From contig JAILQN010000156.1 in assembly GCA_024699005.1 (NCBI GenBank), positions 1 through 13,662 of the forward strand: a DNA stretch of 13,662 bases. Direction: 5' to 3'. This document shows positions 7,837-13,662 of the stretch, piece by piece (the stretch's first letter is position 1; every line of letters starts with the position of its first letter). Origin of the DNA: Clostridia bacterium. Its GTDB lineage: Bacteria > Bacillota_A > Clostridia > Oscillospirales > Acutalibacteraceae. The notes under the pieces were generated by a model. It was not told the DNA's origin. It searched no databases and saw only the letters and a program-made list of their open reading frames with translations. The position numbers and the translations under genes are program-made.

Positions 7837-9945
7837 ATGGACAATAATCAACTCCGGACCCAGAACATCCCCGAGCTGTTCGGCAGCCTTGTATTCAACG
7901 ATGAAGTCATGAAGGAGCGCCTGCCCAAAGAGGCTTACCGCGCCCTGCACAAGACCGTCGAGGAAGGGCGGGAACTTGACCTGACCCTCGCCAACGTCAT
8001 CGCCCACGCCATGAAGGACTGGGCGCTGGAGAAGGGCGCGACCCATTACACGCACTGGTTCCAGCCCATGACCGAGATCACCGCCGAGAAGCACGACAGC
8101 TTTATCCGGGCGATGCCCGGCGGCAAGGTGATAATGGAGTTTTCGGGCAAGGAACTCATAAAGGGCGAGCCGGACGCTTCCAGCTTTCCTTCCGGCGGCA
8201 TACGCGCCACTTTTGAGGCGCGCGGCTACACAGCCTGGGACCCGACTTCCTACGCGTTCATAAAAGACGACAGCCTGTGCATCCCCACGGCGTTCTGTTC
8301 ATACACAGGCGAGGTGCTGGACAAAAAGACTCCGCTGCTGCGCTCCATGGAGGAGCTTTCCAAGCAAGCGGTGCGGGCGCTGAATCTGATCGGGGCTGAC
8401 ATCACCAGAGTCATCCCCACCGTCGGCGCGGAACAGGAGTATTTTCTTATCGACCGCGATATGTACCGCAGGAGGCGCGATCTGCTGCTGACGGGCAGGA
8501 CCCTTTTCGGCGCAAAGCCCCCCAAAGGGCAGGAGCTGGACGATCATTATTTCGGCGTCATCAAGACGCGCGTCCTGGCGTTCATGCAGGATCTGAACGT
8601 TGAGCTCTGGAAAGTCGGCGTCCTTGCAAAGACCGAACACAACGAGGCCGCCCCCGCCCAGCACGAGCTGGCTCCGATTTACACCACGACAAACGTCGCC
8701 ACCGATCAGAACCAACTGACGATGGAACTCATGAAGAAAGTCGCGCACCGACATAACCTGCACTGCTGTCTGCACGAGAAGCCCTTCGAGGGCGTAAACG
8801 GCTCCGGCAAACATAACAACTGGTCCATCGCCGACGAAAAAGGCAACAACCTTCTGGAGCCCGGCGAAAACCCGCGCGAAAACAGGATCTTCATGCTGTT
8901 GCTCGCCGCCGTTATAAAGGCCGCGGACGATTATCAGGATCTTCTGAGGATCTCGGTCGCCTCTGCCGGGAACGACCACCGTCTGGGCGCGAACGAAGCG
9001 CCGCCGGCAGTCGTGTCCGTATTCCTGGGCAGCGATCTTACCGCCGTCGTGGAGTCCGTTATAAACCACAACAAGCTCAACGCCGCGGAGGATATGAAGC
9101 TGCGCACGGGCGTGGAAGTGCTGCCCGATTTCGCAAAAGACGGCACCGACCGCAACCGCACCTCCCCCTTCGCGTTCACAGGCAACAAATTCGAGTTCCG
9201 CATGCCCGGATCGGCGTGCTCCGTCGCAGGGCCGAACATAGTGCTTAATACTATCGTCGCCGAATCACTCTCTCTCTTCGCGGACGAGATGGAATCCGCC
9301 GGAGACAGGCTTGCCTGCGCCGATGAAATAATTGCCCGCGAACTGAAGGCGCATACACGGATCATCTTCAACGGCAACAGCTACGACGACGAGTGGGTGC
9401 GCGAATCGGAAAGACGCGGTCTTCTGAATCTGAAAACCACCGCCGACGCACTGCCCCACTACACGGACGAAAAGAACCTGCGGCTGTTCGAGAAACACAA
9501 TATCTTCACAGCCAAAGAAGTGGAATCGCGCCGCGACATACTGCTTGATACCTACGCCAAGAAAATCAATATCGAGGCGCTTACCATGGTCGACATGGCG
9601 AAGCGGGACGTCCTGCCCGCCGCGATCGCCTGCGAAAAGACCGTGGCGGAAGCCCAGCTCGCGAAATCCGGTCTGGGGCTGGCAGGCGCCGGCGACGCCG
9701 AAGCAAAACTTATCAAAAAACTATCCGCGCTCATATCCGAGGTTTACGACAGTACCGAAGCTCTCGACAAAGCGACGCTGCGGTCAAAGGATATGCAGAC
9801 TCCTCTGTCTGCAGCTCAGTTTACGCGCGACAGCATTCTGCCCGCCATGGAGCGCCTGCGCTCCGCCGCCGACGCGCTGGAAGTTGAGATCGGCTCGCAG
9901 TATCTTCCCTATCCCACGTATACCGACCTGCTGTTCAAAGTGTGA
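7837..9945 (+). CDS. glnN: Glutamine synthetase type III (GSIII)
   Basis: The enzyme makes glutamine from glutamate, ammonia and ATP and works as a large cytoplasmic oligomer. The 702-aa length is that of GSIII, far longer than the roughly 450-aa GlnA type I. In order, the catalytic core shows EQEYF (199-203), NEAAPAQHE (269-277), [11 protein letters not shown] (319-329) with the substrate-site His, [12 protein letters not shown] (379-390) and [16 protein letters not shown] (440-455). These are the metal, ATP and glutamate loops in GSIII form. ATG 7837 has AAGGG 8 nt upstream. No GlnR, P-II, amt or glutamate synthase gene is adjacent, so its nitrogen control cannot be read here. A heptamer array lies on each side of the gene. 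Confidence 0.96.
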   Translation: MDNNQLRTQNIPELFGSLVFNDEVMKERLPKEAYRALHKTVEEGRELDLTLANVIAHAMKDWALEKGATHYTHWFQPMTEITAEKHDSFIRAMPGGKVIMEFSGKELIKGEPDASSFPSGGIRATFEARGYTAWDPTSYAFIKDDSLCIPTAFCSYTGEVLDKKTPLLRSMEELSKQAVRALNLIGADITRVIPTVGAEQEYFLIDRDMYRRRRDLLLTGRTLFGAKPPKGQELDDHYFGVIKTRVLAFMQDLNVELWKVGVLAKTEHNEAAPAQHELAPIYTTTNVATDQNQLTMELMKKVAHRHNLHCCLHEKPFEGVNGSGKHNNWSIADEKGNNLLEPGENPRENRIFMLLLAAVIKAADDYQDLLRISVASAGNDHRLGANEAPPAVVSVFLGSDLTAVVESVINHNKLNAAEDMKLRTGVEVLPDFAKDGTDRNRTSPFAFTGNKFEFRMPGSACSVAGPNIVLNTIVAESLSLFADEMESAGDRLACADEIIARELKAHTRIIFNGNSYDDEWVRESERRGLLNLKTTADALPHYTDEKNLRLFEKHNIFTAKEVESRRDILLDTYAKKINIEALTMVDMAKRDVLPAAIACEKTVAEAQLAKSGLGLAGAGDAEAKLIKKLSALISEVYDSTEALDKATLRSKDMQTPLSAAQFTRDSILPAMERLRSAADALEVEIGSQYLPYPTYTDLLFKV

Positions 9946-9953
9946 GCATGCAA

Positions 9954-10071
9954 ATGTACAATGTGTAATTATCTGACAGTAAGATAACGTCAATTCAGCC
10001 ATCCGACGCAATAATATATGATCCGAAACCTTTATCCATTGCACATTACACATTGCACATTGCACATTATT
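9954..10071 (+). repeat. Inverted pair of heptamer arrays (locus II)
   Basis: The right array (10037-10071) is five 7-mers: CATTGCA, CATTACA, CATTGCA, CATTGCA, CATTATT. The left part (9954-9969) is in reverse orientation and matches the complement of 10045-10060 at 15 of 16 positions, with 75 nt between. The whole could fold as a long hairpin in RNA or act as a small palindromic repeat. It begins 9 nt after the glnN stop and ends 42 nt before the GH130 start. A weak -10 (TATGAT 10017-10022) lies in the loop without a good -35. Confidence 0.75.
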
Positions 10072-10113
10072 GAAACCGCCCTATCCATTGAAAAGAAGAA
10101 AGGATAAAGTACC

Positions 10114-11055
10114 ATGCAAAAAAATATACCAAATCTCCCCTGGCAGGACAAGCCCGAGGGATTCCCCTATCCCGTCTGGCGCTATGACGGCAACCCGATA
10201 ATCACCCGGGACAACCTGTTCTTCGCCAACAGTATTTTCAATTCGGCGGTCGTGCCGTTCAAAGGAAAATTCGCCGGCGTGTTCCGCGTGGATACCCGCA
10301 CCCGCGACCAGATAATCGTCACCGGATTCAGCGACGACGCGATAAACTGGAAACTCTGTGACCGCAGAATATTTGAGGGCTACGATCCGCGCATATGCGA
10401 AGTCGACGGCGAGTATATCCTCACATGGGTCAAGCTGACGCCCCACGGCACCGTTATAGGCGTTGCGAAGACACGCGATTTTGAGGAGTGGGAGGAGCTT
10501 GAGCCGGCGTGCTATCCCGTCGCCCGCAACGGCGTGCTGTTCCCGCGAAAAGTCGGAGGCGAGTATCTGATGCTCATACGCCCCTGCGACCGCGGCCACA
10601 CGCCCTACGGCGATATTTTCCTGATGCACAGTCCGGACCTGACCTACTGGGGTAAGCACCGTTTCGTCATGTCGCCCGTAAAGAACTGGGAGATGACCAA
10701 GGTCGGCGCGGGCCCCACGCCCATCGAGACGGACAAATACTGGCTGATGTTCTACCACGGGGTACTGACCAGCTGCAACGGCTTTACCTACAGCATGGGC
10801 GCCGCTCTGCTTGATAAAAACGAGCCATGGAAAGTCCTGCACCGGGCGGACAGCTTCCTTCTGGCACCGCACGAGCTGTACGAGTGCGTCGGCGACGTGC
10901 CCAACGTGGTGTTCCCCTGCGCCGCCCTGGCGGACGCGGCCACGGGCAGGATCGCGATCTATTACGGCGCGGCGGATACCTCGGTCGCCCTGGCGTTCAC
11001 GACTGTCGACGAGACGATCGGTTACGTGCTGGAACATGATCTCCTTAAAGGTTAG
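10114..11055 (+). CDS. GH130-family glycoside phosphorylase (mannoside type)
   Basis: This is a 313-aa single-domain five-bladed beta-propeller enzyme by family resemblance. GH130 members mostly split beta-mannosidic bonds with phosphate to give mannose 1-phosphate. The diagnostic blocks are NSAVVPFKGKFAGVFR, YDPRI (90-94) holding the conserved Asp expected as proton donor, RPCDR (156-160), GPTPIET (200-206), WLMFYHG (210-216) and YYGAADT (283-289). No signal peptide is seen, so it acts in the cytoplasm on imported oligosaccharides. The ribosome binding site AAAGGA lies 9 nt before ATG 10114. No mannanase, epimerase, transporter or N-glycan gene is next to it. The exact substrate (beta-1,4-mannooligosaccharide, beta-1,2-mannobiose or other) cannot be decided, and some GH130 members are hydrolases. 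Confidence 0.9.
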   Translation: MQKNIPNLPWQDKPEGFPYPVWRYDGNPIITRDNLFFANSIFNSAVVPFKGKFAGVFRVDTRTRDQIIVTGFSDDAINWKLCDRRIFEGYDPRICEVDGEYILTWVKLTPHGTVIGVAKTRDFEEWEELEPACYPVARNGVLFPRKVGGEYLMLIRPCDRGHTPYGDIFLMHSPDLTYWGKHRFVMSPVKNWEMTKVGAGPTPIETDKYWLMFYHGVLTSCNGFTYSMGAALLDKNEPWKVLHRADSFLLAPHELYECVGDVPNVVFPCAALADAATGRIAIYYGAADTSVALAFTTVDETIGYVLEHDLLKG

Positions 11056-11091
11056 TGCTGAGTTTTGAACAATTTGAAAGGAGAAAGATTT

Positions 11092-11268
11092 ATGTGTGAA
11101 AGAAAGCATATCGATGAAGATGAACTTGAAGAAGTTTTCTCTGAAGCAGCAAAACTGGTAATCGAAAAGAAAAAGCTCAAAGGTGTTCCGATCGCAAGAT
11201 ACGATCTGGACACCAAAAAGGCATACCTTGAATATCCCGACGGGAGTAGAGTTTATGCGGAAGCCTGA
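11092..11268 (+). CDS. Small acidic protein, candidate antitoxin of the Zeta-like kinase
   Basis: A 58-aa protein. ATG 11092 is chosen because AAAGGAG (11077-11083) lies 8 nt upstream; the frame is open to a TTG at 11065, which lacks such a site. The N-terminal half is charged and helical (DEDELEEVF onward). The C-terminal half looks like a short beta hairpin (RYDLDTKKAYLEYPDGS). No DNA-binding motif is obvious. The stop lies inside the next gene, which overlaps by 14 nt, the usual layout of an antitoxin-toxin pair. It is not the classic epsilon antitoxin. The antitoxin role is inferred from position and size only. The pair is visibly richer in A+T than glnN and the GH130 gene, suggesting transfer. 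Confidence 0.7.
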   Translation: MCERKHIDEDELEEVFSEAAKLVIEKKKLKGVPIARYDLDTKKAYLEYPDGSRVYAEA

Positions 11269-11845
11269 GATCGTCGTGATTGCAGGACCGAATGGCAGCG
11301 GTAAAAGCACATACACAGAGTTTATTGTCGGTCCCAATCAATTTGCAGATGAAACATTTGAATATATCAATGCTGATAATATCCAGGCAGCAGTAGGTTG
11401 CGATGCAATAGAAGCAGCCCGGACAGCAACCGCTATGCGCGAAAAGGCGTTAAGTGAGAACAGGAACTTTGCATTTGAAACAGTAATGTCGACCCGGCGA
11501 AATCTTGATCTTCTTATAAAGGCAAAAGAAAACGGCTATTTTATCCGATGTTTCTATTTCCTTACTGCAGATCCGTACATAAACATCCAAAGAGTTCTCT
11601 CAAGAGTTGAAGAAGGCGGCCATCCCGTTCCGGAAGACAAGATCAAAACACGTTATGAAAGAGCCAAACAATTGATTCCGGAACTGGTAGCAGTTTGCGA
11701 CTCGATCAACATCTGGGACAACTCCACAGAACAACCTTGCAGGATTTTCAGGAAGAAACCCGACGCGATCGATTATTTTGAAAACCCTGTATGGTCTTTG
11801 AGCGAAGTTGAAAATCTTACAGGACTGATTCTAAAGGGCAACTGA
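11255..11845 (+). CDS. Zeta-toxin-like / COG4185 P-loop kinase
   Basis: A 196-aa protein with Walker A AGPNGSGKST (residues 10-19), FETVMST (74-80) and the block EEGGHPVPEDKI (119-130) followed by RYERA. This set defines the COG4185/AAA_33 group related to Zeta toxins. Zeta toxins phosphorylate UDP-N-acetylglucosamine and poison cell-wall synthesis. Whether this member does so is unknown. ATG 11255 has GGGAG (11242-11246) 8 nt upstream, inside the preceding gene. An earlier in-frame opening from 11183 has no ribosome site and would remove the P-loop from its usual N-terminal position. Translation is probably coupled to the upstream gene. A terminator begins within the last codons. A non-toxic housekeeping kinase is the main alternative. 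Confidence 0.88.
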   Translation: MRKPEIVVIAGPNGSGKSTYTEFIVGPNQFADETFEYINADNIQAAVGCDAIEAARTATAMREKALSENRNFAFETVMSTRRNLDLLIKAKENGYFIRCFYFLTADPYINIQRVLSRVEEGGHPVPEDKIKTRYERAKQLIPELVAVCDSINIWDNSTEQPCRIFRKKPDAIDYFENPVWSLSEVENLTGLILKGN

Positions 11846-11866
11846 ACGGTTGCCTTTTTTCTTTTT
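11833..11866 (+). terminator. Intrinsic terminator after the kinase gene
   Basis: GGCAAC (11837-11842) pairs with GTTGCC (11849-11854). AAA before and TTT after extend the stem. The T run is six T, one C, five T. The stem overlaps the last codons and stop of the kinase. This is a clear rho-independent terminator that closes the toxin-antitoxin-like unit. Confidence 0.9.
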
Positions 11867-11891
11867 GAGAATCTCAGAATTAAAAAACCCC

Positions 11892-11920
11892 TTGACAAAT
11901 CCCGAAACCGGGTATACTAT
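11892..11920 (+). promoter_or_regulatory. Promoter of the lysis cassette
   Basis: Perfect TTGACA (11892-11897), then TACTAT (11915-11920) at 17 nt; TATACT (11913-11918) at 15 nt is the alternative. The spacer holds a small hairpin CCCG-AAAC-CGGG (11899-11910). No operator of a known phage repressor is recognisable. The promoter lies between the terminator and the 81-aa gene, so the cassette has its own vegetative promoter. Confidence 0.75.
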
Positions 11921-11991
11921 AGAATATGTAAAGGAAACAGTTGTTTTGTTTAGAAATCGGGTGAAAGGATAATCGGTTGAAAAAATAAGGG

Positions 11992-12237
11992 ATGAGTGAT
12001 TTTTACGGTGAGATGTACCGTGAGTATTGCGAAGGCTTGAAAGTATTGAATGCGCTGAGAAACAAATATATCGGCCAGTTGAGAAAGGCATACGGGGATC
12101 CGAGGGTCAAGCGAACAGACAATATAGAGCAGATGATCACAATACTGAATGAGGAGATCTCCGAAACACAGGAAAACATAAGGGAAATCAGGAAACATTC
12201 GGAGAATGGAAAGGAGGAAGATGCTTTATCAGCGTAA
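11992..12237 (+). CDS. 81-aa coiled-coil protein of phage lysis/tail-end type, function unknown
   Basis: The protein is strongly helical and charged, with a central TDNIEQMITILNEEISETQE stretch that suggests a coiled coil. It has no membrane segment or known domain. It is the first gene of a phage-type lysis cassette and its last codons overlap the endolysin gene. The start is uncertain. ATG 11992 has AAGGG touching it with no spacing. A good site, AAAGGA (11964-11969), instead serves an in-frame TTG at 11977 that meets TAA after two Lys codons. Either ATG 11992 is reached by reinitiation, ATG 12013 is used, or the true start has been lost to a nonsense change. Confidence 0.65.
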   Translation: MSDFYGEMYREYCEGLKVLNALRNKYIGQLRKAYGDPRVKRTDNIEQMITILNEEISETQENIREIRKHSENGKEEDALSA

Positions 12238-12851
12238 AGTGCATAGATATAAGCTCCCATCAGGGAGCCGTTGATTTTGATAAGGTCAGAGCCTCAGGCG
12301 TCACGAGCGTGATAATCCGCGCGGGCTACGGCAGATATATTTTCCAGAAGGACAGCCGCTTTGAGGAAAACTACCGCAAGGCAAGATCCGCCGGGCTGCA
12401 TATCGGCGCCTACTGGTACGGCTACGCGGCCGATGTGAACGGAGCGAAAAAAGAAGCGCAGACCTTTTTAAAGGTGATAGCAGGCAAAAAGTTCGACCTG
12501 CCGGTGTATTATGACGCGGAAGAGTCAAAGCTGTTCCGGACCGGCAAAGCCAACGTGTCCGCAGTGGTAACCGCGTTTATCCGCGAAATGGAGAAAAACG
12601 GTTATTTCGCCGGGCTTTACATGTCCAGATGGTATCTGATGAATTACACCACAGACGAGGTACAGCGCTCTTTCGCGCTCTGGGTCGCCGAGTACGATTC
12701 AGAATGCAATTACAAAGGCGCCGGGAGAACGGGCATATGGCAGTTCTCGTCAAAACAGAGGATCCCGGGCATAAACGGAGACGCGGACGGGGATGTGATT
12801 TATATTGATTACCCGTCAATAATCAAAGGAAAGCATTTCAACGGCTTTTGA
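12225..12851 (+). CDS. GH25 endolysin (muramidase) without a canonical start codon
   Basis: The product is a lysozyme-type enzyme that cuts the MurNAc-GlcNAc bond of peptidoglycan, about 208 aa, catalytic domain only. The conserved GH25 blocks are all present in one frame: CIDISSHQG with its active-site Asp (12246-12248), RAGYGR, GAYWYGYA, PVYYDAEES with the catalytic D (12513) and E (12519), LWVAEYD, and GIWQFSS with GINGDADGDVIYIDYP. That frame has no ATG, GTG or TTG between a stop at 12150 and GTG 12309, and a GTG 12309 start would remove the active-site Asp. The strong AAAGGAGG (12210-12217) is followed by ATG 12221 in another frame that ends after 17 codons. A one-base insertion after that ATG, or mutation of a start at TTT 12225 (for example from TTG), explains this. 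The 5' boundary given is this inferred start. Confidence 0.8.
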   Translation, partial: FISVKCIDISSHQGAVDFDKVRASGVTSVIIRAGYGRYIFQKDSRFEENYRKARSAGLHIGAYWYGYAADVNGAKKEAQTFLKVIAGKKFDLPVYYDAEESKLFRTGKANVSAVVTAFIREMEKNGYFAGLYMSRWYLMNYTTDEVQRSFALWVAEYDSECNYKGAGRTGIWQFSSKQRIPGINGDADGDVIYIDYPSIIKGKHFNGF

Positions 12852-12866
12852 CAGAGAGGAGGAAAA

Positions 12867-13112
12867 ATGGCAGAAATAATGACTCCGGCGCTCGCCACGG
12901 TGATCGCCGCGGGCATAAGCGCGGGTGTGACGCTCATAATCAGCGCAATGTCGCAGCACAGTCAGATACAGAAGATTATAAACGAACTCAACAGGAACGA
13001 GAGGCTCCTCAACTACCGTATAGACAGACTGGAACAGAAAGTAGACATGTACAACACCTACGATTCCAGGATCGCGCGGCTGGAAGAAAGAGCGGGAGGA
13101 GGGAATATATGA
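12867..13112 (+). CDS. 81-aa membrane/coiled-coil protein of the lysis cassette
   Basis: The N-terminus has one hydrophobic segment (about residues 8-28, LATVIAAGISAGVTLIIS). A polar, heptad-like helix follows (about 33-75, IQKIINELNRNERLL and RIDRLEQKV). This layout resembles small holin-associated or XhlA-like proteins, though classic XhlA carries its membrane segment at the other end. AGGAGG (12857-12862) is 4 nt before ATG 12867. It starts 15 nt after the endolysin stop and overlaps the next start by ATGA, so translation is coupled to the holin. Likely role: membrane partner or regulator of the holin, inferred from context. Confidence 0.8.
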   Translation: MAEIMTPALATVIAAGISAGVTLIISAMSQHSQIQKIINELNRNERLLNYRIDRLEQKVDMYNTYDSRIARLEERAGGGNI

Positions 13113-13303
13113 CGAAAAACGAGATCGCCGAGCGGGCGGCAAAGACCTTTATCGAGGCTTTCGTCTCTGCCCTTCTGACCGGTCTCGCAGCCAACGCCGC
13201 CGGCGGCATAAACCTGACGGCCCTGCAGAAAATCGCCGTGCCGGTCGCGATCTCCGCCCTTGCAGCGGGCCTGAGCGCAGTCTGGAACGGGTTGCAGGGA
13301 TGA
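13109..13303 (+). CDS. r1t-like phage holin
   Basis: A 64-aa protein with two hydrophobic helices (about residues 13-33 and 42-60) and a charged N-terminus (MTKNEIAERAAKTF), ending SAVWNGLQG. Size, two-helix pattern and the AVPVAISALAAGLSAVWN signature fit r1t-type holins, which open the membrane to let endolysin reach the wall. ATG 13109 overlaps the previous stop by 4 nt (ATGA), and GGGAGGAGGG just upstream supplies the ribosome site. The reading frame also runs upstream without a start supported by a ribosome site. It is the last gene of the cassette. The heptamer array begins 7 nt after its stop. Confidence 0.85.
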   Translation: MTKNEIAERAAKTFIEAFVSALLTGLAANAAGGINLTALQKIAVPVAISALAAGLSAVWNGLQG

Positions 13304-13309
13304 GGGAAC

Positions 13310-13508
13310 AGGGGTCAGCGGTCAGGGATCAGGGGTCAGTTCCAAGTTTCAAGTTCCAAGTTCCAAGCTCCAAAGCTCCAAAGCTCAACGCTGAAAAAAC
13401 ATTCTCGCGGGGATTTGCTTTGATAATGTTTTTACCTCAACCGCGCTGTTTGCTGTTCACTGTTCGCTGTTCGCTTTCACCTGACCGCCGCTCCCTGAAG
13501 CCTGTTCA
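13310..13508 (+). repeat. Long composite heptamer array around a hairpin (locus III)
   Basis: Left array (13310-13388): 7-mers in near-perfect register. First come AGGGGTC/AGCGGTC/AGGGATC types (four), then AGTTCCA/AGTTTCA types (four), AGCTCCA, an 8-mer AAGCTCCA and AAGCTCA. Centre: AAAAACATT (13395-13403) and AATGTTTTT (13425-13433), a perfect 9-bp stem. Right array (13446-13508): nine 7-mers, CTGTTTG, CTGTTCA, CTGTTCG twice, CTTTCAC, CTGACCG, CCGCTCC, CTGAAGC, CTGTTCA. GCGGTCAGG (13318-13326) and CCTGACCGC (13480-13488) are inverted matches. The gene-free stretch 13304-13629 is mostly this element, followed by the insertion-sequence promoter. Confidence 0.8.
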
Positions 13509-13570
13509 CAATTTGTTAAAAAATGTATGATGTAAAATGATATGAGCCAAAAAAAAAGAGAAGATCAACC

Positions 13571-13598
13571 TTTGGTATGGTATAATCAAGCTACCAAA
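13571..13598 (+). promoter_or_regulatory. Extended -10 promoter within an inverted repeat
   Basis: TGGTATAAT (13578-13586) is an extended -10 box without a good -35. It sits between TTTGGTA (13571-13577) and TACCAAA (13592-13598), exact inverted copies 14 nt apart. The repeat could bind the transposase or a repressor. Confidence 0.6.
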
Positions 13599-13629
13599 CA
13601 AAACCAACCAAATCAAAGGAGAACTTCTC

Positions 13630-13662
13630 ATGAACATAATAGCACAGGAAGCACGGAAAAGG
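13630..13662 (+). CDS. Start of a probable transposase gene (partial)
   Basis: ATG 13630 follows AAAGGAG (13615-13621) by 8 nt and opens a frame that is still open at the window edge: MNIIAQEARKR. This opening resembles helix-turn-helix transposases of the IS3/IS481 kind, whose N-termini are short, basic and helical. Eleven residues are too few for a firm family call. The start itself is well supported by the ribosome site and the promoter upstream. Confidence 0.5.
   Translation, partial: MNIIAQEARKR

Larger units (their letters stand above)
13516..13662 (+). mobile_element. Probable left end of an insertion sequence (partial)
   Basis: Past the heptamer array the composition changes to A-rich DNA with a poly-A run near 13550-13557. 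A self-contained promoter, a strong ribosome site and a new gene start follow and run off the window. The leader is compact, as in insertion sequences. No terminal inverted repeat can be proved because the other end is not in view, so the left boundary is approximate. Confidence 0.35.

Noticed and set aside
8299..9069. Minus-strand open frame inside glnN
   Set aside because: Lies wholly within the GSIII catalytic region and has no independent start signal.
10081..11337. Long minus-strand open frame (418 codons) opposite the GH130 gene and the small antitoxin-like gene
   Set aside because: Shadow of motif-bearing plus-strand genes; it crosses repeat DNA and gene borders and shows no domain.
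12221..12274. 17-codon frame from ATG 12221 as a real small gene
   Set aside because: Its ribosome site is strong but the peptide has no features and the frame simply runs through the endolysin N-terminus; best read as the displaced endolysin start.
12309..12851. Endolysin starting at GTG 12309
   Set aside because: That start would cut off CIDISSHQG with the active-site Asp; no ribosome site is suitably placed.
13310..13508. CRISPR array
   Set aside because: Units are 7 bases with no 20-40-base repeat/spacer alternation, and no cas genes are present.
13300..13530. 76-codon plus-strand open frame over the heptamer array
   Set aside because: Its translation is just the repeats read through; there is no ribosome site spaced for it and its composition is repeat-driven.

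Overview
The window reads as a chromosomal segment from an anaerobic Firmicute of class Clostridia, most likely a gut member of the Oscillospiraceae/Ruminococcaceae or a close relative. The basis is the mix of genes: a large secreted protein with a DUF6273-type domain and a C-terminal dockerin, a type III glutamine synthetase, a GH130 phosphorylase, strong AGGAGG-type ribosome binding sites and TTGACA/TATAAT promoters. The genus cannot be fixed from the sequence.

Left part (1-6766): the tail of an unknown plus-strand gene is followed by terminator-like stem-loops. Three minus-strand genes come next, each with its own recognisable promoter: a very large secreted DUF6273/helical/FN3-like/dockerin protein broken by a one-base frameshift near its N-terminus, an AAA_14/DUF4143 ATPase with a 40-bp dyad over its -10 box, and argininosuccinate synthase (argG).

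Centre (6767-11055): argG diverges from a small secreted protein of unknown function. Then come glutamine synthetase III (glnN type) and a GH130 mannoside-phosphorylase-family protein, all on the plus strand. The gaps between them carry imperfect tandem arrays with a strict 7-base period, combined with hairpins or inverted copies. argG and GlnN both handle nitrogen, but nothing shows that they are co-regulated.

Right part (11056-13662): an A+T-richer, mobile-looking tail. It holds a two-gene toxin-antitoxin-like module (58-aa protein plus a Zeta/COG4185-type P-loop kinase, 14-nt overlap), a terminator and a strong promoter. Next is an orphan phage-type lysis cassette: an 81-aa coiled-coil protein, a GH25 endolysin with no usable start codon, an 81-aa membrane/coiled-coil protein and an r1t-like holin. 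No other phage gene is present. A third, larger heptamer-array region follows, then the promoter and first 11 codons of what is probably an insertion-sequence transposase.

The most interesting structure outside genes is the recurring 7-bp-period intergenic DNA (three loci, different unit sequences, same period and similar layout). Next are the two broken genes, the dyad operator candidate in front of the AAA ATPase, and the isolated lysis cassette. No CRISPR array, rRNA or tRNA was seen. No complete new defence or metabolic system can be claimed from this window.
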